NCBI RefSeq assembly: GCF_029846635.1
Contig: NZ_JARVTG010000001.1
Location: forward strand, 3,081,501-3,145,500
Direction of reading: 5' to 3'
DNA: 64,000 nucleotides
Source: Pokkaliibacter sp. MBI-7
GTDB lineage: Bacteria > Pseudomonadota > Gammaproteobacteria > Pseudomonadales > Balneatricaceae
The first letter of the stretch is position 1. Each line of letters begins with the position of its first letter. This document shows positions 16,772 to 25,509 of this stretch, piece by piece. The position numbers and the translations under genes were made by a program. The notes beneath the pieces were generated by a model that had not been told where the DNA came from, searched no databases, and was given only the letters and a program-made list of their open reading frames with translations.

Positions 16772-17563
16772 TTACTTGAGGGTGAGAATGTTGATGGGGA
16801 AATACTTGTCGTTAATCGCTTTGTAGGTGCCATTGGCGACGATGGTATCCAGCGCCTGATTGAGCTGCTGGCGCAGGGCATCATCGGTTTTGCGCACGGC
16901 CATACCGACGCCTTCACCGACGTAAGCGGGGTCGGTAATCAGCTGGCCTGCCAGGGTACAGCAGTCGCCATCTTTGGTTTTGCCAGTCCACTCCATCATC
17001 GGCAGCAGGTCACCCACCATCAGATCAAGGCGGCCGTTGACCATATCCAGATTGGCTTCGTCCTGAGTGGGGTAGAGGCGCAGCTCGGCGTCGGGATACA
17101 CCCTGGCGATATAGTCCGCCTGAGTGGTGGAGCTTTGTGCGCCGATTACCTTGCCTGCCAGTGCCGAGGGGCTGAAGTCGCTGATGGCGGCATCCTTATG
17201 GGTAACAAAGGTCATTGCCGCCTTGTAGTAGGGCTCGGTGAAAGACACCTGTTGCTTGCGCTGCTCGGTGATAAACATAGAGGCCAGAATCACGTCGTAC
17301 TTGCCGGCCTGCAGTGCCGGGATGATGCCGTCCCAGTCCTGAGCGACAAAGCTGCAGTTGGCCTGCATCTGCTGGCACAGGGCCTTGCCGATCTCCACAT
17401 CAAAACCTGCCAGCTGGCCGTCCGGGGTGACGTAATTGAAGGGTGGGTAAGCGCCTTCGGTGCCGATGCGCAGGGTGGTGGCAGCAGCGTCAAGGCTGGT
17501 CAGGGCTCCGATAGTCAGGGCGGACGTCAAAAGCAGCTGTTTGAAAGCGGGGTACGACATCAT
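16772..17563 (-). CDS. Periplasmic amino acid-binding protein (SBP family 3)
   Basis: A 263-residue secreted binding protein. The start at 17563 has AGGA seven bases upstream; the longer frame from 17629 does not. The signal peptide ends near TSLDAAA, after which the mature chain begins TTLRIGTEGAYPPF, the standard family 3 opening, with GFDVEIGKAL following. The later PYYKAAMTFV and GRLDLMVGD segments complete the two-lobed fold. It would capture a polar amino acid and deliver it to the two permeases. As first gene of the dgc operon it lies opposite the LysR gene at 17739, which probably controls it. Confidence 0.92.
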   Translation of the reverse strand: MMSYPAFKQLLLTSALTIGALTSLDAAATTLRIGTEGAYPPFNYVTPDGQLAGFDVEIGKALCQQMQANCSFVAQDWDGIIPALQAGKYDVILASMFITEQRKQQVSFTEPYYKAAMTFVTHKDAAISDFSPSALAGKVIGAQSSTTQADYIARVYPDAELRLYPTQDEANLDMVNGRLDLMVGDLLPMMEWTGKTKDGDCCTLAGQLITDPAYVGEGVGMAVRKTDDALRQQLNQALDTIVANGTYKAINDKYFPINILTLK

Positions 17564-17738
17564 CGGGAATTCCTCTGCAGTGCTGTTCAGGTACTCCCGC
17601 AGTGTGTTTTTTAAGCATTCATTTAACAAATGTATTGTATGTATATTATGTATAGCTCATGGCTATGTATTGGGCGATAACAGATCACAGATGGGGCGCT
17701 GCCTGACCGACGGCTCTGTCACAGTATGGAGAAGAGCA
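17564..17738. promoter_or_regulatory. Divergent control region of the D-glutamate module
   Basis: 175 bases between the binding-protein start (minus) and the LysR start (plus), with a distinctly AT-rich core at about 17610-17660 (repeats of tgtat and tatat). Both promoters and the LysR binding sites must lie here. Exact -35/-10 elements could not be fixed with confidence. Confidence 0.5.
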
Positions 17739-18701
17739 TTGGCCACCACCGAACAGCTGCTACGCAATCTCGACTGGAACCTGATTCACACCTTCGTCAC
17801 CATCGTCGATGAAGGCAGCATTACCGGCGCCGCACGGCGCCTGCATCTGGCGCAGCCGAGTATCAGCAATGCGCTGAAGCGGCTGGAGGCCCATCTGGGA
17901 GAGCGCCTGATCGAGCGGCGTAAGGGCAGTTTTTCCCTCACCTATCAGGGGCGGCGGGTGTATGAGGAGTCCGCTGCTGCCTGCCGTATTCTGCAGCGGA
18001 TGCTGAGCCAGTACGCCGACGAGGATCAGCAGATCAAGGGCGAAATTGACCTGCAGGTGGCCAGCCATGTGCATTGCCCGCCACTGGATGCCGCCCTCAG
18101 TCAGTTTCACCGGCTGTATCCTCAGGTGACCTACGATATTCAGGTGGTGCCGAGTGTGGAGATCCTGCACAACGTGGCCGAAGGGCGGGTCAGCATTGGC
18201 GTGGCCACCATGCAGAAGCCGCATCCCAGCCTCGCCTATCACCTGCTGAGCCATGAGCTGATGGGGTTCTTCTGTGGCCCGACCCATCCGCTGTTTGGTC
18301 GCGACAATCTCAGCTCTGCCGATCTGCGTGGCCTGGATTACGTGGCTTTTGAGAGTGATCAGCCCAAGGAAGGGTTGCATGGCATTGCCCGCCTGCGTGC
18401 CGCGCGGGAAATCTCCGGCAATCTGATTGCGGTTTCGCCCAACGAAGAGGAAGTGTTGCGGCTGATTCTGGCAGGTGTCGGTTACGGTGCCCTGACCCTT
18501 GATACCGCTACGCCGCTGCTGGCGCGGGGTCAGTTGTGGCAGTTACCGCCGTTCAGTGAGCTGCCCACCATTGATATTCATCTGGTCACATCCACCCAGA
18601 CTGAGCTGGGCCGCGCCCGGCAGTTGTTCGTCGACGTGCTGAAAGAAGAAACGGAAAAGTTTGTCAGAAAGCGCTATTTTGCCGATACGCCGGAAGGGTG
18701 A
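17739..18701 (+). CDS. LysR-family regulator of the D-glutamate module
   Basis: About 320 residues. TTG 17739 is chosen because GGAG lies seven bases upstream; the frame from 17460 runs through the opposing gene and has no site. The helix-turn-helix reads FVTIVDEGSITGAARRL then LAQPSISNALKRLE, and the effector domain includes NEEEVLRLILAGVGYGALT. It is divergent from the ABC-dgcN-dgcA operon. A LysR regulator named DgcR accompanies this pathway in other marine bacteria, so this is its likely counterpart, sensing D-glutamate. That is inference from position. Confidence 0.85.
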   Translation: MATTEQLLRNLDWNLIHTFVTIVDEGSITGAARRLHLAQPSISNALKRLEAHLGERLIERRKGSFSLTYQGRRVYEESAAACRILQRMLSQYADEDQQIKGEIDLQVASHVHCPPLDAALSQFHRLYPQVTYDIQVVPSVEILHNVAEGRVSIGVATMQKPHPSLAYHLLSHELMGFFCGPTHPLFGRDNLSSADLRGLDYVAFESDQPKEGLHGIARLRAAREISGNLIAVSPNEEEVLRLILAGVGYGALTLDTATPLLARGQLWQLPPFSELPTIDIHLVTSTQTELGRARQLFVDVLKEETEKFVRKRYFADTPEG

Positions 18702-18812
18702 GTCAGCGTGCTGGTATTGTTCTCCGGCCGGGGATCAGTGGTGGTGGGCAGCGGAAGGCAGCAGTCTTTTCAGTGCCGGGCAGTGAACCGTTCAATAATC
18801 AGGGATGTTATC

Positions 18813-19316
18813 GTGAGCAGAAGCCATAAAGCGTGGTGGTTAAATACAAAATGGGTAGTGTATGTCCTGTGCATAGTGCTGGCTGGATGTTTTAGTTCAG
18901 AAAGAGATAGCCAGCATGCAGAAAAAGTTTTCTATGAGAAGAAAAATTTATTTATGGAAATGAATGCAATTCTTCTGGCTCATCCAAGTATCTATAGAAT
19001 GGATATAAACACAAACTATCGAAATAGCGAGAAGTATGGTGCTTTTGATGCAGATGACGAAAAAGCTTATCGTGAAGTACAGAGAATATGCTCCACTCTC
19101 GACATACAAACTGCCATTGTTTCCAAAGAAAGTAGCAGTAGCCCCGTCCTATTTATTGACTACATAACGAGTAGTGCCGGCCTGGCTATCAGCGGTTATG
19201 CAGTCAGTGTCTCGTATATTGTGGATGACGATTCGCTGAGATGGCTTAAGAGTCTTGGGGTTTCTATCAAGTCTTTAACTGAGAAAAACTGGTATGTAAC
19301 CATCTACGAGTCATGA
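18813..19316 (+). CDS. Orphan lipoprotein in an AT-rich island
   Basis: About 167 residues from GTG 18813, preceded by AGGG at eight bases. The N-terminus is a type II signal peptide with lipobox LAGC (VLCIVLAGCFSS). The mature part is mixed alpha/beta with no recognised domain. Two further Cys may be structural. Codon use is far more AT-rich than that of its neighbours, so the gene was probably acquired by transfer. It follows the LysR gene by about 110 bases but is unlikely to be functionally tied to it. The function is unknown. Confidence 0.6.
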   Translation: MSRSHKAWWLNTKWVVYVLCIVLAGCFSSERDSQHAEKVFYEKKNLFMEMNAILLAHPSIYRMDINTNYRNSEKYGAFDADDEKAYREVQRICSTLDIQTAIVSKESSSSPVLFIDYITSSAGLAISGYAVSVSYIVDDDSLRWLKSLGVSIKSLTEKNWYVTIYES

Positions 19317-20353
19317 TGCCGGATGCAGTAATATCTGATCTCTAAGTCGCTGTGAACGTCTGTGCTATAGCGAGACGAAAACGATTCGTTTTGCTTAAGC
19401 CCATACAGATAATCACGTATCTCCATTTTTTAAAAATAAAATGGTATGGATATAGCGTATCTATCAATCTCTACATTGATCAGAAAGGTTCTATCAATAA
19501 GGATAAAATAAATATTATCTTGCTGTTCAGGAATTTAATGGAGAATATAGGCATTCTTTGTATTGTGATTTCATATTAAAGCATTTTTCTCAGTTGTGAA
19601 TTTTTTGTAGTTCGTTGTTTGAATATCTTAGTTGATCTGATATTTATTTTTCTGTTCTACTATCAATTAGTTTAATTTTTGTTGCCCGCTTTGAAAAGTT
19701 CCTCAATACTCAGGATGAAGTGTTGAAATAGCTGTATTTAAAAATAGAGAAAATAATAATTCTATAAGATGAGTGAAGATGCGATTTGCCTTTATATTGA
19801 TAAAGCTGCATCGCAGATAAATTCCGAACAGCGGTCATCTACCCAGCATTCAATCTTGACTGTGCCAAACTCTTTTCCCGAATTTAGCTCTCTGGATGGA
19901 GACTGTTCATAGTTCTGTGTCAGGCATTTCTTCCTCCGGTCAAGATGACGCTGAGCTAACTGAATGATTTAAAGTGATATTTTTTGGTTTATAAACGGCG
20001 CTATCACAAGCAATATGCCTTTCTTTGACACTAAGTAACGACTGGTCGATCATTCTAAATGTTGTTGCTTATAGAAATGAAAAAAAAGAGATAGTCCGTA
20101 GTGAAGTGGGTCCTGAGAAAGCATAGTTCCACATATCAATATTAAAAAGATCCACCTGTCTCCCGGTTAAAAATCAGCGAGCATTAGGTGAATAGCGCTA
20201 TCAACATTATCGGTATGCTTCAGCTAACGTAGTGGATACTTTCAGGCAGCTTCATCATTACCCATTCTGTTACTCTTCCCAGACTCTGATATTAAGCGAA
20301 CGTCACATGTCGCGACGGTCACGTCAGCCCTTACTCAACGAGAGAGCCAACAG
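19317..20353. other. AT-rich intergenic stretch
   Basis: About 1 kb whose base composition is clearly more AT-rich than the rest of the window. A 75-codon frame at 19352-19579 begins with GTG and has no ribosome-binding site or known relatives that I recognise; it may be a gene remnant. No repeats, tRNA or integrase trace was seen. Composition returns to normal near 20290. Confidence 0.5.
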
Positions 20354-20761
20354 ATGAGTCAGACCTATAAAGGCAGTTGCCTCTGCGGTGGTATCCGTTT
20401 TGCCGCCGAGGGCTTTGCGCCGCGTATTGCCAACTGCCACTGCACCATGTGCCGCAAGTTTCACGGTGCGGCCTTTGGTACGCTGGTGCGGGCCGAGGGG
20501 TTGCGCTGGTTGTCGGGGCAGGCGCTGCTGCAGGACTATGTGGGCCACAATGGCACGGTGCGTACCTTTTGCCGCGAATGTGGTTCCAGCCTCGGGTTTC
20601 GGGTGAAGGGGGCGGCCTTCGAGCAGCTGGAGATCGCACTGGGGGCCTTTGATGACGCGCTGCCGGTGAAGGTCGATGCCCATATCTATACCGACTACAA
20701 AGCCTGCTGGTATGACATCAGCGATACGCTGCCGCAGCACGGTGAAGGCCGTACCGGCTAG
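20354..20761 (+). CDS. GFA/CENP-V family zinc protein
   Basis: A 135-residue cytoplasmic protein of the GFA (glutathione-dependent formaldehyde-activating enzyme-like) family. Zinc ligands are visible in order: C-L-C-G-G near residue 9-13, C-H-C-x-x-C-R-K near 28-33 and F-C-R-E-C-G-S near 73-79. The family has a beta-sandwich fold; some members bind glutathione adducts, but the activity of most is not established. It stands alone after the AT-rich island, with RidA following 72 bases later on the same strand. Confidence 0.88.
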   Translation: MSQTYKGSCLCGGIRFAAEGFAPRIANCHCTMCRKFHGAAFGTLVRAEGLRWLSGQALLQDYVGHNGTVRTFCRECGSSLGFRVKGAAFEQLEIALGAFDDALPVKVDAHIYTDYKACWYDISDTLPQHGEGRTG

Positions 20762-20833
20762 ACGTCACCTCCGGGCAGGTAGACTGGCGGTAACTCTGCT
20801 ACCATGCCGGGGTCGTTAATTTGAGGTAACCCT

Positions 20834-21199
20834 ATGAAAATTCATCGTATTAACGCCGGTCAGCGCTGGTCCGACATCGTTGTCTGCAACGGCATTGCCA
20901 AGTTTGTGGAAATCCCCGAGGGCGATCTGTCCGGCGGTGTGAAAAGCCAGGTGGCACAGGTGCTGGCTCAGGCTGAGAAGTCGCTGGCCAAGGTCGGCAG
21001 TGATAAGTCCCGCCTGCTGTCGGTGACCATCTACATCACTGACTTTGCCAATATCAACGGCCTGAACGAAGTGTGGGATGCCTGGTTTGCCGAAGGCACC
21101 GCACCCAGCCGTGCCTGTGTGAAGGTCGAGTTGTCCAACCCCGAGTGGTGTGTGGAAATGGCCTTTGAAGCGGCCGCTGGCGAAGACTTCGCTGGCTGA
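20834..21199 (+). CDS. RidA family protein
   Basis: A 121-residue member of the YjgF/YER057c/UK114 (Rid) family, small trimeric proteins that hydrolyse reactive enamines and imines made by PLP enzymes. Recognisable parts are MKIHRINAG at the start, VAQVLAQAEKSLAKVG, the strand VTIYITDFANI and the PSRACVKVEL segment, which carries the Arg that binds the substrate carboxylate. GAGG lies seven bases upstream of the ATG. It is likely in one transcript with the GFA gene. Confidence 0.88.
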   Translation: MKIHRINAGQRWSDIVVCNGIAKFVEIPEGDLSGGVKSQVAQVLAQAEKSLAKVGSDKSRLLSVTIYITDFANINGLNEVWDAWFAEGTAPSRACVKVELSNPEWCVEMAFEAAAGEDFAG

Positions 21200-21349
21200 T
21201 TCCGCTGTTACAGGGCTGCTTGATGCGGCCCTGATCTCTCCACCGCCGTGCTGCCTGCACGTTTATGGTTGTTGTCCACAGCCTCTGCTTTCTGCCTCCA
21301 TCTGCCGTTATCCACAGACACCTTGGCAGCCGTCTGGCTCAGCGGACTG

Positions 21350-22102
21350 TCAGACTGCCTCTGCCTTCACACAGACAAACAACGCATTGCCCGACTTACC
21401 TTGCCAGGGGGTGATGGTGTCGTAGTCATGCTCGAAAATATGGACTTCAAAATAGCGGGCCAGCAATGACGCCAGCTCAGCAAAGTTCACCGCCACCATG
21501 GGATGGGCATCCTGCCAGGATTCAGTGACGCCGTCGGTGGTTTTGTCGATGCTCAGCTGCAGGGTCTGGCCGTCACCTGAGCCGCTGTAGTGCCAGCCGG
21601 ACTGAAAGGTGAAGTGGCTGCCCTGATAGTCAACGCTGTGGCGGGCAAAGGAGGTGTTGTCGATCTGGTCTTTATCCACGGCATTGAAGATAAACACACC
21701 GCCGTCGCGCAGTGCCCGCTGGACGCAGGCCAGACTGGCCGTGAGGCTGGCAGTATTGCCGCTGTAATGCAGGGAATAGAGAAAGCAGGTGATCAGATCC
21801 AGCGGTTCATCAACACGGAAGTCGCACATGTTCTGGCAGCTGAACTGCGCTTCCGGGCAGCGCTGCTGAGCGCGGTCCAGCATCGGCTGATTCAGGTCCA
21901 GCCCGCTGCTGTGGTAGCCAAAATCAAGAAAGTGACGCACGTGAGGGCCGGTGCCGCAGGCCAGATCCAGATGCTGCCTGCCCTGATTACCAAACAGCTG
22001 ATGCAGGCGCCGGGCACTGTGGCTTTGCGCCTGATAGTCAATATCGGCGCACATCAGATCGTAGTAGCCAGACAGATCGGTATAGAGGGCATTGGTGGAC
22101 AT
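21350..22102 (-). CDS. Class I SAM-dependent methyltransferase
   Basis: About 250 residues starting at ATG 22102 (MSTNALYTDLSGYYDLMCADIDY). The longer frame from 22255 adds an unlike, Pro-rich tail without a start site. SAM-binding motif I is HLDLACGTGPH, motif II contains GLDLNQPML, and a later LITCFLYSLHY strand completes the Rossmann fold. The Y-Y-D-L-M start resembles small-molecule N- or O-methyltransferases. The acceptor is unknown. It is divergent from the glutathionyl-hydroquinone reductase gene. Confidence 0.85.
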   Translation of the reverse strand: MSTNALYTDLSGYYDLMCADIDYQAQSHSARRLHQLFGNQGRQHLDLACGTGPHVRHFLDFGYHSSGLDLNQPMLDRAQQRCPEAQFSCQNMCDFRVDEPLDLITCFLYSLHYSGNTASLTASLACVQRALRDGGVFIFNAVDKDQIDNTSFARHSVDYQGSHFTFQSGWHYSGSGDGQTLQLSIDKTTDGVTESWQDAHPMVAVNFAELASLLARYFEVHIFEHDYDTITPWQGKSGNALFVCVKAEAV

Positions 22103-22412
22103 GGCATCCGGCTCGGGCAGGCAAAAAGGGCGCACAGTATAGCAGCGGGGGAAGGGCCTGCCGCAGGAAATATCGCCTGCACTGTGTCCCGCACCAGCCC
22201 GATAGTCAGGCAAATGCAAAGTCAGCCGATGGCCTGATATTGGGTAGTCGTTCAAATTCTCTGGCCGAGACGGTCGGATATATGTGATGGAATATGAACG
22301 TTAATTGACCAAAGATAGGCCCATTCCTCGTCACCGGTCTGCTGTTCAGATCCTCCGGTGGCCAAACTGATACCGGCGCCACTCTGGGCTGGCAGCATGT
22401 GGAGACAAGACA
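22103..22412. other. Divergent intergenic region
   Basis: About 310 bases between the methyltransferase (minus) and the YqjG-like gene (plus), which must hold both promoters. No operator or structured RNA was recognised. Confidence 0.4.
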
Positions 22413-23390
22413 ATGGGATTACTGATCGACGGCCAATGGCACGACACCTGGTATGACACCAGTAAGAGCGGTGGTCGCTTTATTCGCAAGGATTCTGCCT
22501 TTCGCAACTGGGTGACCGCTGATGGTCAGCCCGGCCCAACCGGTGTTGGTGGCTTCAGGGCGGAGCCCGGCCGCTATCATCTGTATGTCAGTCTGGCCTG
22601 TCCGTGGGCCCATCGCACCCTGATCATGCGCAGCCTCAAAGGTCTGCAGGAGATGATTTCCGTGTCGGTGGTGCACTGGCTGATGCGTGACGAAGGCTGG
22701 ACGTTCCAGCCCGGCCCCGGTGTGGTGGAAGACCCGATCAATGGTGCGCAGCGGCTGTATCAGGTGTATCAGCGCGCCGATGCCCATTACAGCGGGCGGG
22801 TCACGGTGCCCATCCTGTGGGACAAACAGCAGAACACCATCGTCAGCAATGAGTCATCGGAGATTATCCGCATGCTCAACAGTGCCTTCGATGGCATTGG
22901 CGCCCTGCCGGGTGATTACTACCCCGAGGCGCTGCGCAGCGAGATTGATGAGATCAACACGCGGGTATACGACACCCTCAATAACGGCGTGTACAAAGCC
23001 GGCTTTGCTACCACTCAGTCAGCCTACGAAGAAGCGCTGGTGCCGCTGTTCGCCACCCTCGACTGGCTGGAAGAACGGCTGCAGGGTCAGCGCTTCCTTA
23101 CCGGTAGCCAGCTGACCGAGGCGGATATTCGCCTGTTTACCACGCTGGTGCGCTTTGATGCGGTCTATGTTGGCCACTTCAAATGTAATCTGCGCCGGCT
23201 GGTGGATTATCCGGCATTGTGGGCCTATACCCGTGATATTTATCAGCAGCCGGGCGTGGCTGAGACGGTCGATATGCAGCATATCAAGCGCCACTATTAT
23301 GAGAGCCATAGCACCATCAACCCGACAGCGGTGGTACCGGTCGGGCCGCTGCTGGATTTTACCGCGCCTCATCAGCTCAGTGGCGTGTAG
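22413..23390 (+). CDS. yqjG: Glutathionyl-hydroquinone reductase (Xi-class GST)
   Basis: A 325-residue cytoplasmic Xi-class glutathione transferase. The catalytic Cys is in SLACPWAHRT at about residue 63, the diagnostic C-P-W-A of the family. SNESSEIIRM binds glutathione, and the C-terminal all-helical domain includes LTEADIRLFTTLVRFD. These enzymes remove glutathione from glutathionyl-hydroquinones and related adducts. The length agrees with E. coli YqjG (328). It is a single-gene unit with a divergent neighbour. Confidence 0.92.
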   Translation: MGLLIDGQWHDTWYDTSKSGGRFIRKDSAFRNWVTADGQPGPTGVGGFRAEPGRYHLYVSLACPWAHRTLIMRSLKGLQEMISVSVVHWLMRDEGWTFQPGPGVVEDPINGAQRLYQVYQRADAHYSGRVTVPILWDKQQNTIVSNESSEIIRMLNSAFDGIGALPGDYYPEALRSEIDEINTRVYDTLNNGVYKAGFATTQSAYEEALVPLFATLDWLEERLQGQRFLTGSQLTEADIRLFTTLVRFDAVYVGHFKCNLRRLVDYPALWAYTRDIYQQPGVAETVDMQHIKRHYYESHSTINPTAVVPVGPLLDFTAPHQLSGV

Positions 23391-23641
23391 CGGCTGAACG
23401 GGTCCCTCGTTCCCCCATGGCGACAGCCTGTCGGATCGCCGTTGAGCCTGAACTGACACTGAGCGGTATGTCTGGCTGTGCTCCAATAGCGCAGCCAAAG
23501 GTGCAAGCAAAAAGGACGGCGGTTCCGGCCCGCATCCTTCCCCTTCAGGATTCATGACTGCGCTGTGCTGGCTGCTGCCTCCTGTACCTCTGGTGAATTG
23601 CACCTGTATCCATTCACTCTCAGGTTTAAGACACCCTGCCT

Positions 23642-24217
23642 ATGAACAAGATTGCTTCAACGCTGCTGCTGGCCTCCAGCCTGCTTGTCACTGCCGCTCC
23701 CACTCTGGCAGAAACGCAGAAAACCTCGGTCTGGAAGATGACCTACAGCTCCCTCGATCCCGAACAGGCGGCAGAATTCTGCACCACTATTCTCGGCATG
23801 GAGCGTATCGCCATCCCCGATCCGACGCTGGCCAAAGGGCGTGCCTGGGTGCGTTTCCCGGACTCGGGGCTGGAGCTGCATTTTGTCGATGCCCGTGCCC
23901 GTTATGGCTACGAGAAGACTGAAGAGTTCTACCGCTATATGGATGAGCTCGATCAGAACATGACGGTGTTTACCACCTTTATGGATAACCACGGCGCCGT
24001 GCTGGTAGAGGATCTCAACCCCTATCTGCAGCAGCTGACTAAAAACAGTGTGCCTTTTCTTGGCCCGGTGCGCCGCGCCGACGGGGTCTATCAGCTCTAT
24101 ATCGAAATTCCCGGCAACGCTTATCTGGAGCTGGATGCGCGCTCGACGCCGGACAGTGCCTATCCTGTGACGACCTGGGATAAGGTGCCTTTCGCGCCTG
24201 CGGCTAAAGCCTCCTGA
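23642..24217 (+). CDS. Exported VOC/glyoxalase-fold protein
   Basis: A 191-residue protein with a Sec signal peptide (MNKIASTLLLASSLLVTAAPTLA, cleavage after ALA-type end). The mature part has a vicinal-oxygen-chelate pattern: WKMTYSSLDPEQAAEFCTTILGMER in the first module and YQLYIEIPGNAYLELDA in the second. Possible metal ligands are the His of LELHFVD and the Glu in AYLELDA. Periplasmic VOC proteins are uncommon. The substrate is unknown. No strong ribosome-binding site precedes ATG 23642. Confidence 0.7.
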   Translation: MNKIASTLLLASSLLVTAAPTLAETQKTSVWKMTYSSLDPEQAAEFCTTILGMERIAIPDPTLAKGRAWVRFPDSGLELHFVDARARYGYEKTEEFYRYMDELDQNMTVFTTFMDNHGAVLVEDLNPYLQQLTKNSVPFLGPVRRADGVYQLYIEIPGNAYLELDARSTPDSAYPVTTWDKVPFAPAAKAS

Positions 24218-24482
24218 GTGGGGTTACTGAGTGATCATGGTGTGGCGGTAGGGTATTTGTCGCCACCCGTGTTACCGGTAGCAAGGTGCTGACGATCTGC
24301 TGCGTGTCGGCCACTCAGCGTTGAGTAGACCTTCGCAATGCTGATTCAGAACAACTGACGTATTTACCCGCCTGAACTCCGCTTCCTCAGCTCTTTTCGC
24401 CTGGCTCTGACTCGCGAGATCGTGAACACGTGCTTGCCGCCGCCGCAGCCCGCGGGGAAGTGGCTGCGGCTCTGATATGGCA

Positions 24483-24626
24483 TCAACGTCTGCTCTTGGC
24501 GGAACCCTGACGTGCCTTGAAGCGCGGATTGCTCTTGCAGATTACATAGTAGCGTCCACGACGTTTGACCACCTGACAGTCAGGATGTCGGTTTTTCGCC
24601 GACTTCAGTGATGACAGCACCTGCAT
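24483..24626 (-). CDS. ykgO: Ribosomal protein L36, zinc-free type B
   Basis: A 47-residue protein reading MQVLSSLKSAKNRH at its start, then CQVVKRRGRYYVICK and a basic tail. It is the C-minus paralogue of L36: the four zinc ligands of the normal form are absent. Its ATG at 24626-24624 overlaps the stop of the L31B gene as TAATG, so translation is coupled. An AGGAGAG site lies within the end of the L31B gene. It replaces zinc-binding L36 in 50S subunits when zinc is scarce. Confidence 0.93.
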   Translation of the reverse strand: MQVLSSLKSAKNRHPDCQVVKRRGRYYVICKSNPRFKARQGSAKSRR

Positions 24627-24889
24627 TATTTCTCTCCTTTGTGCGCAGCAAAGCCAAAGCGTTTGTTGAAGCGGGCGATGCGTCCTTCAGAATTCACTTC
24701 ACGCTGTTTACCGGTGTACATGGGATGGGAGGCGCTGGATACATCAACATTGATCAGCGGATAGGTGTTGCCGTCTTCCCAGACAATGCTCTCCTTGGAG
24801 GTGCAAGTTGAACGGATACGGAACATGCGGTTGCAACTGGTGTCGCGGAAGATCACATAGTCGTAGCGTGGATGGAGTTGTTTTTTCAC
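24626..24889 (-). CDS. rpmE2: Ribosomal protein L31, zinc-free type B
   Basis: An 87-residue protein starting at GTG 24889 (MKKQLHPRYDYVIFRDTS). DVSSASHPMYTGK and ARFNKRFG are hallmarks of type B L31, which lacks the CxxC zinc site; the two Cys present are isolated. It takes the place of zinc-binding L31 on the ribosome under zinc shortage, releasing zinc for the cell. It is transcribed first, with L36B translationally coupled behind it. A Zur-type palindrome lies 20 bases upstream of the start codon. Confidence 0.94.
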   Translation of the reverse strand: MKKQLHPRYDYVIFRDTSCNRMFRIRSTCTSKESIVWEDGNTYPLINVDVSSASHPMYTGKQREVNSEGRIARFNKRFGFAAHKGEK

Positions 24890-24908
24890 GAAAGTATTCT
24901 CTATAAAA

Positions 24909-24923
24909 TGTTATGACATAACA
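24909..24923 (-). promoter_or_regulatory. Zur box before the L31B-L36B operon
   Basis: Palindrome TGTTATGACATAACA at 24909-24923, flanked by A/T, close to the gammaproteobacterial Zur consensus (a TGTTATA..ATAACA core). It lies 20 bases before the L31B start and next to a possible -10 element (TATAAT on the minus strand, just upstream), so bound Zur would block transcription when zinc is plentiful. L31B/L36B operons are classic Zur targets. Confidence 0.8.
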
Positions 24924-25094
24924 ATTATAGTGATAATGATTCTTATTTGTGAAGGGGTGGGAGGTTTTTATTGATACTGACGCGGTGTGTGTTGTCATAC
25001 ACCCCGGCAGTTTGAGGCTTCTGGAAAGTGCACAGAGCGGTGTGCCAGTGATACGAGGTGCGGCAGCGAATGCGGCATGGTACTCCGATAGCCC

Positions 25095-25376
25095 TTAGCT
25101 CTGCCTGATTCGTACCACCTTCATAAACTCAAACTCCAGCCCCGCCACCGTCTCAGTTTCCGGGTAGTAGGTCAGGTTGACCCGTGCGCCCTTGAGGTTG
25201 CGATATTGTCTGGCGCGGCGGTATCTGAACGGTACGTCGCAGCCTTCCACCATCAGGGTGTTGATGACCCACTCGCCGTCAATCCGCTGCACATGGGACA
25301 GCACTTTTTGCTCTTCTGAATGGATCAGTTGGCTATGAGTCTGCAGCAGCTTCTTGAGGCTGGATTTTTTCTTCAT
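25095..25376 (-). CDS. Conserved hypothetical protein (93 aa)
   Basis: A 93-residue basic protein with a Lys-rich start (MKKKSSLKKLL), a central V-D-G-E-W-x-I-N-T-L pattern and the segment FRYRRARQYRNLKGARVNLTYYPE. No membrane helices, signal peptide or catalytic motif is seen. The W and the aromatic/basic strand segments suggest a small beta-rich fold. I do not recognise a named family. It is isolated: about 200 bases from the L31B gene and 130 from the PhoD-like gene. Confidence 0.6.
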   Translation of the reverse strand: MKKKSSLKKLLQTHSQLIHSEEQKVLSHVQRIDGEWVINTLMVEGCDVPFRYRRARQYRNLKGARVNLTYYPETETVAGLEFEFMKVVRIRQS

Positions 25377-25509
25377 GACGCTGGCATCCAGAATCGACAG
25401 GGAGCCCCTAGCCTAGACTGATTCGCGGGCGTTGTCTGCGCAGAAGCCGGGAAATGCCGTGAGCGGGCCTTCACACCGTGTTGTGGCCCGCAACGACGTG
25501 GCTACACAC

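Noticed and set aside
19352..19579. 75-codon plus-strand frame in the AT-rich island
   Set aside because: GTG start without ribosome-binding site and no recognisable family; AT-rich DNA here may be a decayed gene but the frame itself is not supported.
24927..24950. Fur box beside the Zur box (tgataatgattcttat)
   Set aside because: Only one good hexamer match and no dyad; the Zur palindrome explains regulation better.
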